Shown here piece by piece: positions 31,338-39,606 of a stretch of DNA of 64,000 nucleotides. Location of the stretch: positions 35,259 to 99,258 of the forward strand of contig JAJXUG010000006.1 of assembly GCA_021783095.1 (NCBI GenBank), in the 5' to 3' direction. Source of the DNA: Chloroflexota bacterium (lineage in GTDB: Bacteria > Chloroflexota > Limnocylindria > Limnocylindrales > CSP1-4). The notes under the pieces were generated by a model, which had not been told where the DNA came from, ran no database searches, and worked only from the letters and a program-made list of their open reading frames with translations. Numbering within the stretch: the first letter of the stretch is position 1; every line of letters begins with the position of its first letter. Both the position numbers and the translations under genes were made by a program.

Positions 31338-32387
31338 ATGAAGCTCACGCGCATCATCGGCCTCGCCGCGACGGCGGCGATCGTAGCCAGTGCCTGTTCG
31401 GGCGCGGCCGTGACGCCGACGGCGGCACCGGCCACGCAGGCCGCATCGCAACCGGCCGCCTCGTCGGATTCCGGAGCAGCGTCCGCCTACACGCCGCCGA
31501 CGGACGCGGGCGCGGCCAAGGGCAAGACCATCGCCATCGTCTCGAAGGGCGAGCAGCACGCGTTCTGGCAGGCGGTCAAGAAGGGCGCCCAGGATGAGGC
31601 CACGAAGCTGGGCGTCCAGGAGACGTACCAGGGCCCGGCGAACGAGACCATGGTCAACGACCAGCTGACCATGCTGCAGAACGCGCTCACCAACAACCCG
31701 GCCGCCGTGTGCTTCGCCGCCCTCGACAGCAAGGCCGCGGGCGACCTGCTCAACCAGGCCAAGGGCAAGAACATCCCCGTCGTCGGCTTCGACTCGGGCG
31801 TCGACAGCACCATCCCGGTGACCACGGTGGCCACCGACAACATCGCCGCCGCCGGCCTCGCCGCCCAGAAGCTCGCCGCCATGATCGGCGACTCCGGCAA
31901 GGTGGCCGTCATCGTCCACGACCAGACCTCCCAGACGGGCATCACTCGCCGCGACGGCTTCGTCGCGGAGATGAAGAACCACCCGAACATCCAGATCGTG
32001 TCGATCCAGTACGGCGCGGGCGACCACCAGAAGTCGGCCGACCTCGCCAAGGGCATCATGACCGCCAACCCGGACCTCAAGGGCTTCTTCGGGGCCAACG
32101 AGGGCTCGATCGACGGCATCCTCGACGCCCTCAAGGAGACGGGCAACACCGGCAAGATCTTCGCCGTCGGCTATGACTCCGGCCAGCAGCAGCTCGACGC
32201 CATCAACAATGGCGCCGAGGCTGGTGCGATCACGCAGAACCCGATCGGCATCGGCGCCAAGTGCGTGGACGCCGCGGTCGACGCGATCAACGGCAAGACC
32301 CTGCCCAAGACCATCGACACCGGCTTCTACTGGTACGACAAGACCAACATCAACGATCCGACGATCCAGGCCGTCCTCTACAAGTAG
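31338..32387 (+). CDS. Sugar-binding lipoprotein of the ABC transporter (RbsB type)
   Basis: A 349-residue exported binding protein. Signal peptide with lipobox VASAC at residues 16-20, so Cys20 would be lipidated and anchor the protein to the outer face of the membrane. An Ala/Ser/Pro/Thr linker (to about 60) leads to the Peripla_BP_4 fold: GKTIAIVSKGEQHAFWQAV, NPAAVCFAALD, IPVVGFDSGVD, GFFGANEGSIDGILDAL and FAVGYDSGQQQLDAI. The ligand is a sugar or polyol; closest families bind ribose, xylose, allose or inositol. GGAGGAG is directly before the ATG. The 100-base gap after the permease has no clear structure. Confidence 0.93.
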   Translation: MKLTRIIGLAATAAIVASACSGAAVTPTAAPATQAASQPAASSDSGAASAYTPPTDAGAAKGKTIAIVSKGEQHAFWQAVKKGAQDEATKLGVQETYQGPANETMVNDQLTMLQNALTNNPAAVCFAALDSKAAGDLLNQAKGKNIPVVGFDSGVDSTIPVTTVATDNIAAAGLAAQKLAAMIGDSGKVAVIVHDQTSQTGITRRDGFVAEMKNHPNIQIVSIQYGAGDHQKSADLAKGIMTANPDLKGFFGANEGSIDGILDALKETGNTGKIFAVGYDSGQQQLDAINNGAEAGAITQNPIGIGAKCVDAAVDAINGKTLPKTIDTGFYWYDKTNINDPTIQAVLYK

Positions 32388-32495
32388 GATCCTGCCTCGC
32401 GGGCGTTGCATGTCGGGGGCTGGTCGCACCGCGGCCGGCCCCCGATGCCCAAGGTCAGCTTGACCCGCCTTCCCCACCCAGGTGGAACCCCTTCC

Positions 32496-33590
32496 ATGAG
32501 CACGATCAGCGACGTCGCCAAGCGGGCCGGCGTGTCTGCGATGACCGTCTCGAGGGTCGTCAACGACACTGGCCACACGAGCGCCCAGACGCGCGCCCGG
32601 GTCGAGGCCGCGATCGACGAGCTGGGCTACGTGCCCAACGCGCTCGCCCGCCAGCTGCGGTCGAAGCGAACCAAGACCATCGCCCTAGTGGTCTCGGACA
32701 TCTCCAATCCGTACTTCACGACCATCGCCCGCGGCGTTGAGGACTTCTTCGTCGCGCACGGCTACTCGGTCATGTACTGCAACACCGACGAGGACGAGGC
32801 CGAGGAGGAGCAGTACGTCCTGATGCTCATCGAGCGCCAGGTGGACGGCGTGCTGCTGGTCCCCGCGCGCAGCTCAGGCGCATCGTTCCGGCTGCTCCAG
32901 TCCCACCGCACCCCGGTGGTGGTCATCGACCGCCGCGTGACGTCGCGCGACGTGGACAGCGTGCGCTGCGACTCGGAGGCGGGCGCGCACTCTCTCGTGG
33001 AGCACCTCGTGAAGCTGGGCCACCGCCGCATCGCGGTCCTGACCGGCTCGCCGTCCATCTCCACCTCGATGGACCGCGTGCTCGGCGCCCGCCGCGCGCT
33101 CGAGGAGGCCGGCCTCGACCTGCCCGAGTCGATGATCCACTACGGCTCGTTCAACTACGGCAAGAGCAACCAGGCCGACGGCCACCGGATGGCGATGGAC
33201 ATGCTCAACGGCCCCGACCCGCGACCGACCGCGGTGTTCTGCGCCAACAACTTCATCGCGTTCGGGGCCATCCGGGCGCTGCACGAGGCGGGGCTCCGCG
33301 TGCCGGACGACATGTCCGTGGTCGCGTTCGACGACCTGCCCGAGGAGTGGGTGAGCGAACCCTTCCTGACCGTCGCTCGCCAGCCCGCGTACGACATCGG
33401 GCACCGCGCCGCGTCGCTGCTCATGGACCACATCACCGGTGACCAGGCGCCCTCGGGCGCCTCGGTGATCCTTCCGTACGAGCTGGTGCTTCGCCGCTCG
33501 AGCGGTGCCCCGAGCCCGGACCTCCTCGCGGCCCCGCGCGGCGACCTCGTCGCGCCGCTCGACAGCGACGCCACCGAGGCCATCGCATGA
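32496..33590 (+). CDS. LacI-family transcriptional regulator
   Basis: A 364-residue repressor: N-terminal helix-turn-helix (ISDVAKRAGVSAMTVSRVVND), hinge helix LARQLRSK, then a periplasmic-binding-like sensor (TIALVVSDISNPYFTTIARG; HRRIAVLTGSPSI; PTAVFCANNFIAFGAIRAL; VAFDDLPEEWVSEPFLTVARQP). It sits inside the operon it presumably controls, between transporter and catabolic genes, and its likely sites are the three GTTACC(G/A) operators at 28620-28658. The inducer is unknown. AGGTGGA lies upstream of the chosen ATG. The stop overlaps the aldolase start (ATGA). Confidence 0.95.
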   Translation: MSTISDVAKRAGVSAMTVSRVVNDTGHTSAQTRARVEAAIDELGYVPNALARQLRSKRTKTIALVVSDISNPYFTTIARGVEDFFVAHGYSVMYCNTDEDEAEEEQYVLMLIERQVDGVLLVPARSSGASFRLLQSHRTPVVVIDRRVTSRDVDSVRCDSEAGAHSLVEHLVKLGHRRIAVLTGSPSISTSMDRVLGARRALEEAGLDLPESMIHYGSFNYGKSNQADGHRMAMDMLNGPDPRPTAVFCANNFIAFGAIRALHEAGLRVPDDMSVVAFDDLPEEWVSEPFLTVARQPAYDIGHRAASLLMDHITGDQAPSGASVILPYELVLRRSSGAPSPDLLAAPRGDLVAPLDSDATEAIA

Positions 33591-34573
33591 CCGTCGCCGC
33601 CGCCGCCCTGCGCCCCGGCGCCCGCCGCGGGCTCGACGCCTGCGCCACCGCCCGCGGCACGTTCGCCGTGCTCGCCCTCGACCACCGCCAGAACCTGCGC
33701 AAGGAGCTCCACCCCGAGGCGCCGGAGACGACGACCTATGATGAGATGGTCGAGTTCAAGCGCGCGGTCATCCGGGCGCTCGCGGCACACGCCTCGGGCT
33801 CGCTCCTGGATCCGGAGATCGGCGCGGCGCAGTGCATCGCCGACGGGTCGCTGCCGGGGAGCGCCGGGCTGCTGGTGGCCATCGAGGCAACCGGGTATCT
33901 GGGCGAGGCCAACGCGCGGGTGAGCCGGGTGCTGCCGGGCTGGTCCGTGGAGAAGGCGAAGCGGATGGGCGCCTCGGCCGCGAAGCTGCTGGTCTACTAC
34001 CACCCTGACGCGAGCAACGCCGCGGACCAGGAGCGGTTCGTCGCCGACGTCGCGGCCGCGTGCCGCGCCCAGGACTTCGCGCTGTTCGTGGAGCCGCTCG
34101 GATTCGACCCCGTGACGGGCGGCAAGCTCGCCGGCGAGGCGCGGCGACACTGCGTCGTCGAGACCGCGAAGCGGCTGACCGCCATCGGCGGCGACATCCT
34201 CAAGGCGGAGTTCCCGTACGACGTGAGCGTGACCGACCGGGCTGCCTGGGCGGACGCCTGCGCCGAGCTCGACGCCGCGAGCGCCGTGCCCTGGGTCCTG
34301 CTCTCGGGCGGGGTCGACGACGCGACGTTTGAGCGCCAGGTCGAGGTCGCCTGCGCGGCCGGCGCCTCCGGTGTGCTCGTGGGCCGCAGCGTCTGGTCTC
34401 CCTCAGCCACGATGGCGTCCGCCGACCGGGACGCCTGGCTGGCGGGCGAGGGCCGCCGCCGCCTGGTGCGGCTCGTCCGGCTCGTCGACGGTGCCGGGCG
34501 CCCCTGGCACGACCGCCCCAACGCCATCACCTCGGCACCCCAGCCGCTCGACGGCTGGTATCGCGCCTACTAG
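33587..34573 (+). CDS. LacD/YihT-type class I aldolase (tagatose-1,6-bisphosphate aldolase family)
   Basis: A 328-residue TIM-barrel class I (Schiff-base) aldolase. Family segments are VLALDHRQNLRKEL, SLLLDPEIGAAQ-like (SGSLLDPEIGAAQCI), AIEATGYLG, AKLLVYYHPDA (the Lys of KLLVYYHP lies in the active site region), FVEPLGFDP and ILKAEFPYDV. LacD makes dihydroxyacetone phosphate and glyceraldehyde 3-phosphate from tagatose 1,6-bisphosphate; relatives cleave sulfofructose 1-phosphate. A PfkB kinase and a GatD-like dehydrogenase in the same operon favour the tagatose-bisphosphate-type reaction. The ATG overlaps the LacI stop. Confidence 0.85.
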   Translation: MTVAAAALRPGARRGLDACATARGTFAVLALDHRQNLRKELHPEAPETTTYDEMVEFKRAVIRALAAHASGSLLDPEIGAAQCIADGSLPGSAGLLVAIEATGYLGEANARVSRVLPGWSVEKAKRMGASAAKLLVYYHPDASNAADQERFVADVAAACRAQDFALFVEPLGFDPVTGGKLAGEARRHCVVETAKRLTAIGGDILKAEFPYDVSVTDRAAWADACAELDAASAVPWVLLSGGVDDATFERQVEVACAAGASGVLVGRSVWSPSATMASADRDAWLAGEGRRRLVRLVRLVDGAGRPWHDRPNAITSAPQPLDGWYRAY

Positions 34574-34585
34574 CCGCGCCCTCCG

Positions 34586-35575
34586 ATGGTCATGACCACG
34601 ACGGCACCGGCCGCGACCGCGCTGGCGAGACGCCTCGTGTGCGTCGCCCCGAACGCGTCGGTGGACAAGATCGCGGCGGTCGATGCCGTCCGTCTGGGGG
34701 AGATCCACCGCCCGCAGGTGCTCTCGGTGGTCGCGGGCGGCAAGGCCCTCAACGTCGGCCGCGCCGCCGCGGCGCTCGGGATGCCCGTCGTTGCCGTGCC
34801 GGTGCTGGCCGGGCATGCCGGCGCCTGGATGGCGGACCAGCTGGCGGCCGACGGGATCGAGGCCCGGCCCGTGTGGGTGGCTGGCGAGACGCGCGAGTGC
34901 CTCTCGATCCTGGACCGCTCCACCGGCCGCCTCACTGAGTTCTACGAGGCGGGTCCGCAGATCGAGGAGGCGGCCTGGTCGGCGGTCGAGGCCGTGATCG
35001 AAGCGGCCGTCGCCGAGGATCCCGCGGGCGCGCTGGTCGTGGTCTCGGGCTCGCTCCCGCTGGGCGCGCCGGCCGATGCCCACGCGCGGGTGATGCGGAT
35101 TGCGCGCGGGGCGGGGGCGCGGGCGGTCGTGGACGTCGGAGGCCGGGCGCTGGCAGGGGCCGTGACCGAGCGGCCGTGGCTCGTCAAGGTCAACACCCTC
35201 GAGGCGTCCGAGGCGACCGGCCTGCCGCAGGGCGGCCTCGCCGAGACGCTCGCCATGGCCCGCGCCCTCCGCGACAGCGGCGCCGCGATGGCCTTCGTCT
35301 CGCGCGGCGTGGAGGGCGCCGTCCTGGTGGACGCCACCGGGTGCGGCTGGCGGATCGGCCCGCCTCCGGAAGTCGGCTCGTTCCCGGTGGGGAGCGGCGA
35401 CACCCTGATGGGCGGCTTCGCGGCCGCGCTCGCCACGGGGCACGCGGTCCCCGAGGCTGCCCGCCGGGGAGCGGCGGCGGCCGCCGCCAACGCGCTGCAC
35501 CCCGGCCAGGGTCGGATCGATCCGGCGGACGTGGCCCGGCTGCTGCCGGACATCGCACTGGAGGCGCTGTCGTGA
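34586..35575 (+). CDS. PfkB-family hexose (phosphate) kinase, 1-phosphofructokinase/LacC type
   Basis: A 329-residue ribokinase-fold kinase. N-terminal PNASVDKIAAVDAVRLGE, the substrate loop GGKALNVGRAAAALG, and the catalytic anion-hole motif GSGDTLMGGFAAAL are those of the 1-phosphofructokinase/tagatose-6-phosphate kinase branch. Next to a LacD-type aldolase it would phosphorylate a ketose 6-phosphate at C1 to give the aldolase substrate. Starts 12 bases after the aldolase; a second ATG six bases on is an alternative. Its stop overlaps the AKR gene (GTGA). Confidence 0.88.
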   Translation: MVMTTTAPAATALARRLVCVAPNASVDKIAAVDAVRLGEIHRPQVLSVVAGGKALNVGRAAAALGMPVVAVPVLAGHAGAWMADQLAADGIEARPVWVAGETRECLSILDRSTGRLTEFYEAGPQIEEAAWSAVEAVIEAAVAEDPAGALVVVSGSLPLGAPADAHARVMRIARGAGARAVVDVGGRALAGAVTERPWLVKVNTLEASEATGLPQGGLAETLAMARALRDSGAAMAFVSRGVEGAVLVDATGCGWRIGPPPEVGSFPVGSGDTLMGGFAAALATGHAVPEAARRGAAAAAANALHPGQGRIDPADVARLLPDIALEALS

Positions 35576-36594
35576 CAACGGAGCACGGTCGCATCGACCC
35601 CGCGCTCGTCCCCCAGCGCGCGCTTCCCGGCGGGGGCCGCATGCCCGGCGTCGGCCTGGGCACCTTCGGCTCGGACCGCGCGCCGGCCGATCTCGTGGCT
35701 GCGGCGGTCGGGGCCGCGCTCGAGATGGGCTACCGCCACGTGGACTGCGCGTCCGTCTACCGCAACGAGGCGGAGATCGGCGCGGTGCTCCAGGTCGCGA
35801 TCCGCGGCGGCATCGCCCGCGACGACCTGTGGGTCACCTCCAAGCTGTGGAACGACAAGCACGCCGTGGCGGACGTCGCGCCCGCGTTCGAGCGGAGCCT
35901 GCGCGACCTGCGGCTCGACTACCTCGACCTGTACCTCGTCCACTGGCCGTTCCCCAACGCGCACCAGCCGGGCGTGGACGTCGGGTCGCGGGATTCCAAC
36001 GCCCAGCCGTACCTCCACGACCGGTACATGGAGACCTGGGGGGAGCTCGAGAAGCTCGCGGACCGAGGGCTGGTCCGGTACATCGGCACCTCCAACATGA
36101 CCGTCCCGAAGCTTCGGCTGGTCCTGCGCGACGCTCGGATCAAGCCGGCGGCCAACGAGATGGAGCTTCACCCGCACTTCCAGCAGCCCGAGCTGTTCGA
36201 CTTCGTGACGGGCGCGGGGATCGTGCCCATCGGCTACTCGCCGATTGGCTCGCCGGCCCGCCCGGAGCGCGACCGGACGCCCGAGGACTCGGTGGACATC
36301 GAGGACCCGGTGATCGCGGCCGCAGCGCACCGTCTGGGCGTCCACCCCGCGGTGGTCTGCCTCAAGTGGGCGATCCAGCGGGGCCAGGTGCCGATCCCGT
36401 TCTCGACCAAGCCCTCGAACCTCCTCGCGAACCTGCGCGCGTCGGTCTCGGAGCCGATGACCGAAGCCGAGATGGTTGCGATCGCCGGGATCGACCGCGG
36501 CTGCCGGCTGATCAAGGGGCAGGTCTTCCTGTGGAGGGCCGGACAGTCGTGGGAGGATCTCTGGGACCTCTCCGGCGAGATCACGCCGCCCTAG
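35572..36594 (+). CDS. Aldo-keto reductase
   Basis: A 340-residue NADPH-dependent (alpha/beta)8 reductase. The catalytic tetrad is visible: Asp in YRHVDCASVYRNE, Tyr of the same segment (VYRNE), Lys in VTSKLWNDKH, and His in LYLVHWPFPN. The C-terminal cofactor motif is VPIPFSTKPSNLLANL. Members reduce aldoses to polyols or carbonyls to alcohols. The sugar-operon context suggests aldose reduction, feeding the FGGY kinase that follows three bases later. GTG start at 35572 overlaps the kinase stop and gives the normal N-terminus. Confidence 0.9.
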   Translation: MTTEHGRIDPALVPQRALPGGGRMPGVGLGTFGSDRAPADLVAAAVGAALEMGYRHVDCASVYRNEAEIGAVLQVAIRGGIARDDLWVTSKLWNDKHAVADVAPAFERSLRDLRLDYLDLYLVHWPFPNAHQPGVDVGSRDSNAQPYLHDRYMETWGELEKLADRGLVRYIGTSNMTVPKLRLVLRDARIKPAANEMELHPHFQQPELFDFVTGAGIVPIGYSPIGSPARPERDRTPEDSVDIEDPVIAAAAHRLGVHPAVVCLKWAIQRGQVPIPFSTKPSNLLANLRASVSEPMTEAEMVAIAGIDRGCRLIKGQVFLWRAGQSWEDLWDLSGEITPP

Positions 36595-36597
36595 GCC

Positions 36598-38097
36598 ATG
36601 CACGTCCTGACGATCGACCAGGGGACCTCGAGCCTGAAGGCTGCGCTATGGCGCGCCGACGGGACGGTCGCGGCCGAGGCGGTCGAGGCGTACGAGCTCA
36701 GCTGGCCCGTGCCTACCTGGGCCGAGATCGACCCGGCGCTCTGGTGGGAGGCGCTCTGCCGCACGACGGCGGCGGTGATCGCCAAGGCGGGTGCCGCGGC
36801 GGACCAGGTCGCCTGCGTGGCGGTCGACGGGATCGGCTGGACCCTTGTGGCCGCGGACGAGCAGCTGCGGCCGGTCGTGCCCGCCATGACCTGGCTCGAC
36901 CGCCGGGCGGAGACTGAGGCCGCGGCCCTCCGCGCCCGCCCGGACGCGGACGCCCTGGTGGGTCTGGTCGCCAACCCGCTCGACGCCGCGTACCTCACGC
37001 CCAAGATCGCCTGGCTCGCCGGGCACCGGCCCGAGGCGTTCGACGCCACCCGGTGGCTCCTCACGGCTTCGGGCTGGCTGGTGGCGAGGCTGACGGGCGA
37101 GGTCACCTGCGACCTCACGCAGGCCTACGGCTTCCACTGCTTCGACATCCGGCGCGAGTGCTGGGACGAGCGCGCGGCGCGCGATCTCGGCATCCCGATC
37201 GACCGCCTGCCGCCGCTCCACCGGGCTGGCCACGTTGCCGGCGGTGTGACGCCCAGCGCGGCTCGCGCCACCGGCCTCGCCCCGGGCATCCCCGTCCTGG
37301 TGGGCGGCGTGGACGCGGCGATGGCAGCCCTGGGGGCGGGCGTGACCCGGCCCGGGCTCACCCAGGACCAGGGCGGGTCCGCGGGCGGGTTCGGGATGAG
37401 CGTGCGCGAGGTCGTGGTGGAGCCGCGGCTGATCTTCAGCCACCACGTCCTCGACGGGCAGTACCTGCTCCAGGCGGGCACCGTGGGCGGCGGCGCCCTG
37501 GGCTGGCTGCGCGACGTGGTCGGGCGCGAGGACGCCACCTTCGACGAGTTGACGGCCGAGGCGCAGGGTTCCGGGCCGGGTGCCAACGGTGTCCTGTTCC
37601 TGCCCTACCTGGCCGGGGAGCGGACCCCGCTGTGGAGCAGCACGCCGCGGGGCGTGCTCGCCGGGCTCGCCTACACGACGACGCGCGCCGACCTGCTGCG
37701 CGCCGTGATGGAGGGCTGCGCGTTCGCCGTGGTGGACAACCTGCGCCTGGCCGAGGAGCGCGGCCACCGGGTGACGGAGTGGCTGGGGCAGGGCGGGGCC
37801 TCGCGCTCGACCCTGTGGAACCAGGTCAAGGCCGACGCCACTGGGGTGCCCTTCACGGTGGCGCGGCTGGCGGACGGCTCCGAGGGGGGGACGGGCCTTG
37901 CGCTGTTCGCCCTCGGGGCGCGGGCCGTGGGGCTGGCGGGGCCCCCCGCCGAGACGGTGGAGCGCCTGCTGGCCCAGCGCACGACGCTCGAGCCCGACCT
38001 CGCGCGCCACGCCCGGTACCGCGAGCTGTTCGAGGTCTGGCACGGCATCTCGCGCGCGATGCTCCCCCAGTTCGACCGACTGGCGGCCGTGGCATGA
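36598..38097 (+). CDS. FGGY-family carbohydrate kinase
   Basis: A 499-residue sugar/polyol kinase with the ASKHA fold. Phosphate-1 motif TIDQGTSSLKAALW, catalytic Asp in VLVGGVDAAMAALGAG, phosphate-2 GTVGGGALGWLRDVVG, adenosine motif EWLGQGGASRSTLWNQVKAD. Closest in style to xylulokinase/ribitol/fuculose kinases; exact sugar not assignable. In this operon it could phosphorylate either L-fuculose made by FucI or a polyol made by the aldo-keto reductase. ATGA overlap with the next gene. Confidence 0.92.
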   Translation: MHVLTIDQGTSSLKAALWRADGTVAAEAVEAYELSWPVPTWAEIDPALWWEALCRTTAAVIAKAGAAADQVACVAVDGIGWTLVAADEQLRPVVPAMTWLDRRAETEAAALRARPDADALVGLVANPLDAAYLTPKIAWLAGHRPEAFDATRWLLTASGWLVARLTGEVTCDLTQAYGFHCFDIRRECWDERAARDLGIPIDRLPPLHRAGHVAGGVTPSAARATGLAPGIPVLVGGVDAAMAALGAGVTRPGLTQDQGGSAGGFGMSVREVVVEPRLIFSHHVLDGQYLLQAGTVGGGALGWLRDVVGREDATFDELTAEAQGSGPGANGVLFLPYLAGERTPLWSSTPRGVLAGLAYTTTRADLLRAVMEGCAFAVVDNLRLAEERGHRVTEWLGQGGASRSTLWNQVKADATGVPFTVARLADGSEGGTGLALFALGARAVGLAGPPAETVERLLAQRTTLEPDLARHARYRELFEVWHGISRAMLPQFDRLAAVA

Positions 38098-39140
38098 AGG
38101 CCCTCGCCCTCGAGGACCGCCTGGTCGTGGCCATCCGGGACGTGCCGGAGCCCGTGGTGGGAGCAGGCGACGTCCTGCTCGAGGTCCACGCCGCAGCCGT
38201 CTGCGGCTCGGACATCCACCGCTTCGTCCGCGGACACCGCGAGTACCCGATGATCCTGGGCCACGAGGCGGCGGGCGTCATCACCGCCGCGGGCGCGGAC
38301 GTGGACCCCGCGCTCGTCGGCCGGCACGCGGCCCTCGTCCCGCTCATCCCCGACCACACCTGCGACCAGTGCCTGGCCGGGCGGTTTTCGGCCTGTCGCG
38401 CCTACTCGTTCGTGGGCTCGCGGCGGCCGGGCGCGTTCGCGGAGCGGGTGGCGGTGCCCGCGCTCAACGTGCTGCTCGTCCCGGACGAGCTGCCGTTCGA
38501 GCAGGCGGCGCTGATCGAGCCATCGACGGTCGCCCGCCACCTCCTCGACCTCGGCGGATTTGGCCGCGGGCAGTCCGCGATCGTGCTGGGCGCGGGGTCG
38601 ATCGGCCTGATGCTGGTCCAGTGGCTCCGCGTGCTGGGCGCCTCGTTGATCATCGCGACCGACGTGGCCGAGGCGAACCTCGAGGCGGCGGCCGCGCTCG
38701 GCGCGCACGTCACGCTGAACCCGACGAAGCTCACGGTCGCCGACGAGGTCCGCCGGCTGACGGGCGCGGGCGTGGACCTCTCGGTCGAGGCCGCGGGCTC
38801 GCCGCAGGCCCTCGCATCGGTCGTCGAGGTGACGCGCCCCAAGGGCACCGTGGTGCTGGGCGGGAACCAGCCGGTCGACGCATCGCTCCCGATGAGCTTC
38901 GTCGAGGCGCTGATGCGCCGCGAGCTCACCCTGACCGGCGGGTTCATGTCGTACTCCGCGCCGTGGCCCGGCCACGAGTGGACCGACAGCCTCGCCGCTG
39001 CGCTCGACGGCGGCCTCGACCTGCCCGCGATGATCTCGCACCGCGCGCCCCTTGCGCAGGCGCCCGCCATCTTCGAGGAGATCGGCGCCCACCGGCTCGT
39101 CCACCGCAAGATCGTGCTCGACCCGACCGCCAGGTCGTAA
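38094..39140 (+). CDS. Zinc-dependent medium-chain dehydrogenase, GatD-like (polyol-phosphate dehydrogenase)
   Basis: A 348-residue MDR enzyme. Catalytic zinc region AAAVCGSDIHRFVRGHREYP with GHEAAG; the structural zinc loop PDHTCDQCLAGRFSACR has only three cysteines near one another. The Rossmann fold is AIVLGAGSIGLMLVQWL. The opening MKALALEDRLVVAIRDVPEP and VCGSDIHRF resemble galactitol-1-phosphate 5-dehydrogenase (GatD), which gives tagatose 6-phosphate. This fits the PfkB kinase and LacD aldolase of the operon. Overlaps the FGGY kinase by four bases. Confidence 0.87.
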   Translation: MKALALEDRLVVAIRDVPEPVVGAGDVLLEVHAAAVCGSDIHRFVRGHREYPMILGHEAAGVITAAGADVDPALVGRHAALVPLIPDHTCDQCLAGRFSACRAYSFVGSRRPGAFAERVAVPALNVLLVPDELPFEQAALIEPSTVARHLLDLGGFGRGQSAIVLGAGSIGLMLVQWLRVLGASLIIATDVAEANLEAAAALGAHVTLNPTKLTVADEVRRLTGAGVDLSVEAAGSPQALASVVEVTRPKGTVVLGGNQPVDASLPMSFVEALMRRELTLTGGFMSYSAPWPGHEWTDSLAAALDGGLDLPAMISHRAPLAQAPAIFEEIGAHRLVHRKIVLDPTARS

Positions 39141-39149
39141 GGAGGCCTC

Positions 39150-39569
39150 GTGCTCACCACCCGTCTGCTGCATCCGGAGATCCTGGCCGCGCTCGGCGAG
39201 GCCGGCCACGGCGCCACGGTGCTCATCGCGGACGGGAACTACCCGCTCGTCACGCGCTCGAACCCCGCCGCCCGTCGCGTGTACCTCAACCTCGAGCCGG
39301 GCAAGCTGACCGTCACCGACGTGCTCGACGCGATCGCGGAGGCGATCCCCGTGGAGGCGGTCCACGTCATGGGCCCCGACGACGGCAGCGAGCCGTCGAT
39401 CTACGCGGACTTCCGGCGGATCCTCCCCGCCAACGACCTCACCCGCCTCGGCCGGTTCGAGTTCTACGGCATGGCGCGCGACAAGGACTGCGCCCTGGCG
39501 ATCTCGACGGGCGAGCAGCGCATCTACGCGAACATCCTGCTGACCATCGGCGTCGTCAAGCCCGAGTAG
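39150..39569 (+). CDS. fucU: RbsD/FucU-family sugar mutarotase
   Basis: A 139-residue cytoplasmic protein of the RbsD/FucU fold, which speeds alpha/beta (or pyranose/furanose) interconversion of imported sugars. Family residues: [26 protein letters not shown] near the start (shown in two parts: [26 protein letters not shown]), the late [21 protein letters not shown] and the terminal [10 protein letters not shown]. FucU acts on L-fucose; its placement 37 bases before fucI supports that role. GTG start with AAGGAGG five bases upstream. Confidence 0.9.
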   Translation: MLTTRLLHPEILAALGEAGHGATVLIADGNYPLVTRSNPAARRVYLNLEPGKLTVTDVLDAIAEAIPVEAVHVMGPDDGSEPSIYADFRRILPANDLTRLGRFEFYGMARDKDCALAISTGEQRIYANILLTIGVVKPE

Positions 39570-39606
39570 CCAGCGCATCCGACACGTCCCAGGGAGACCA
39601 AGGCGC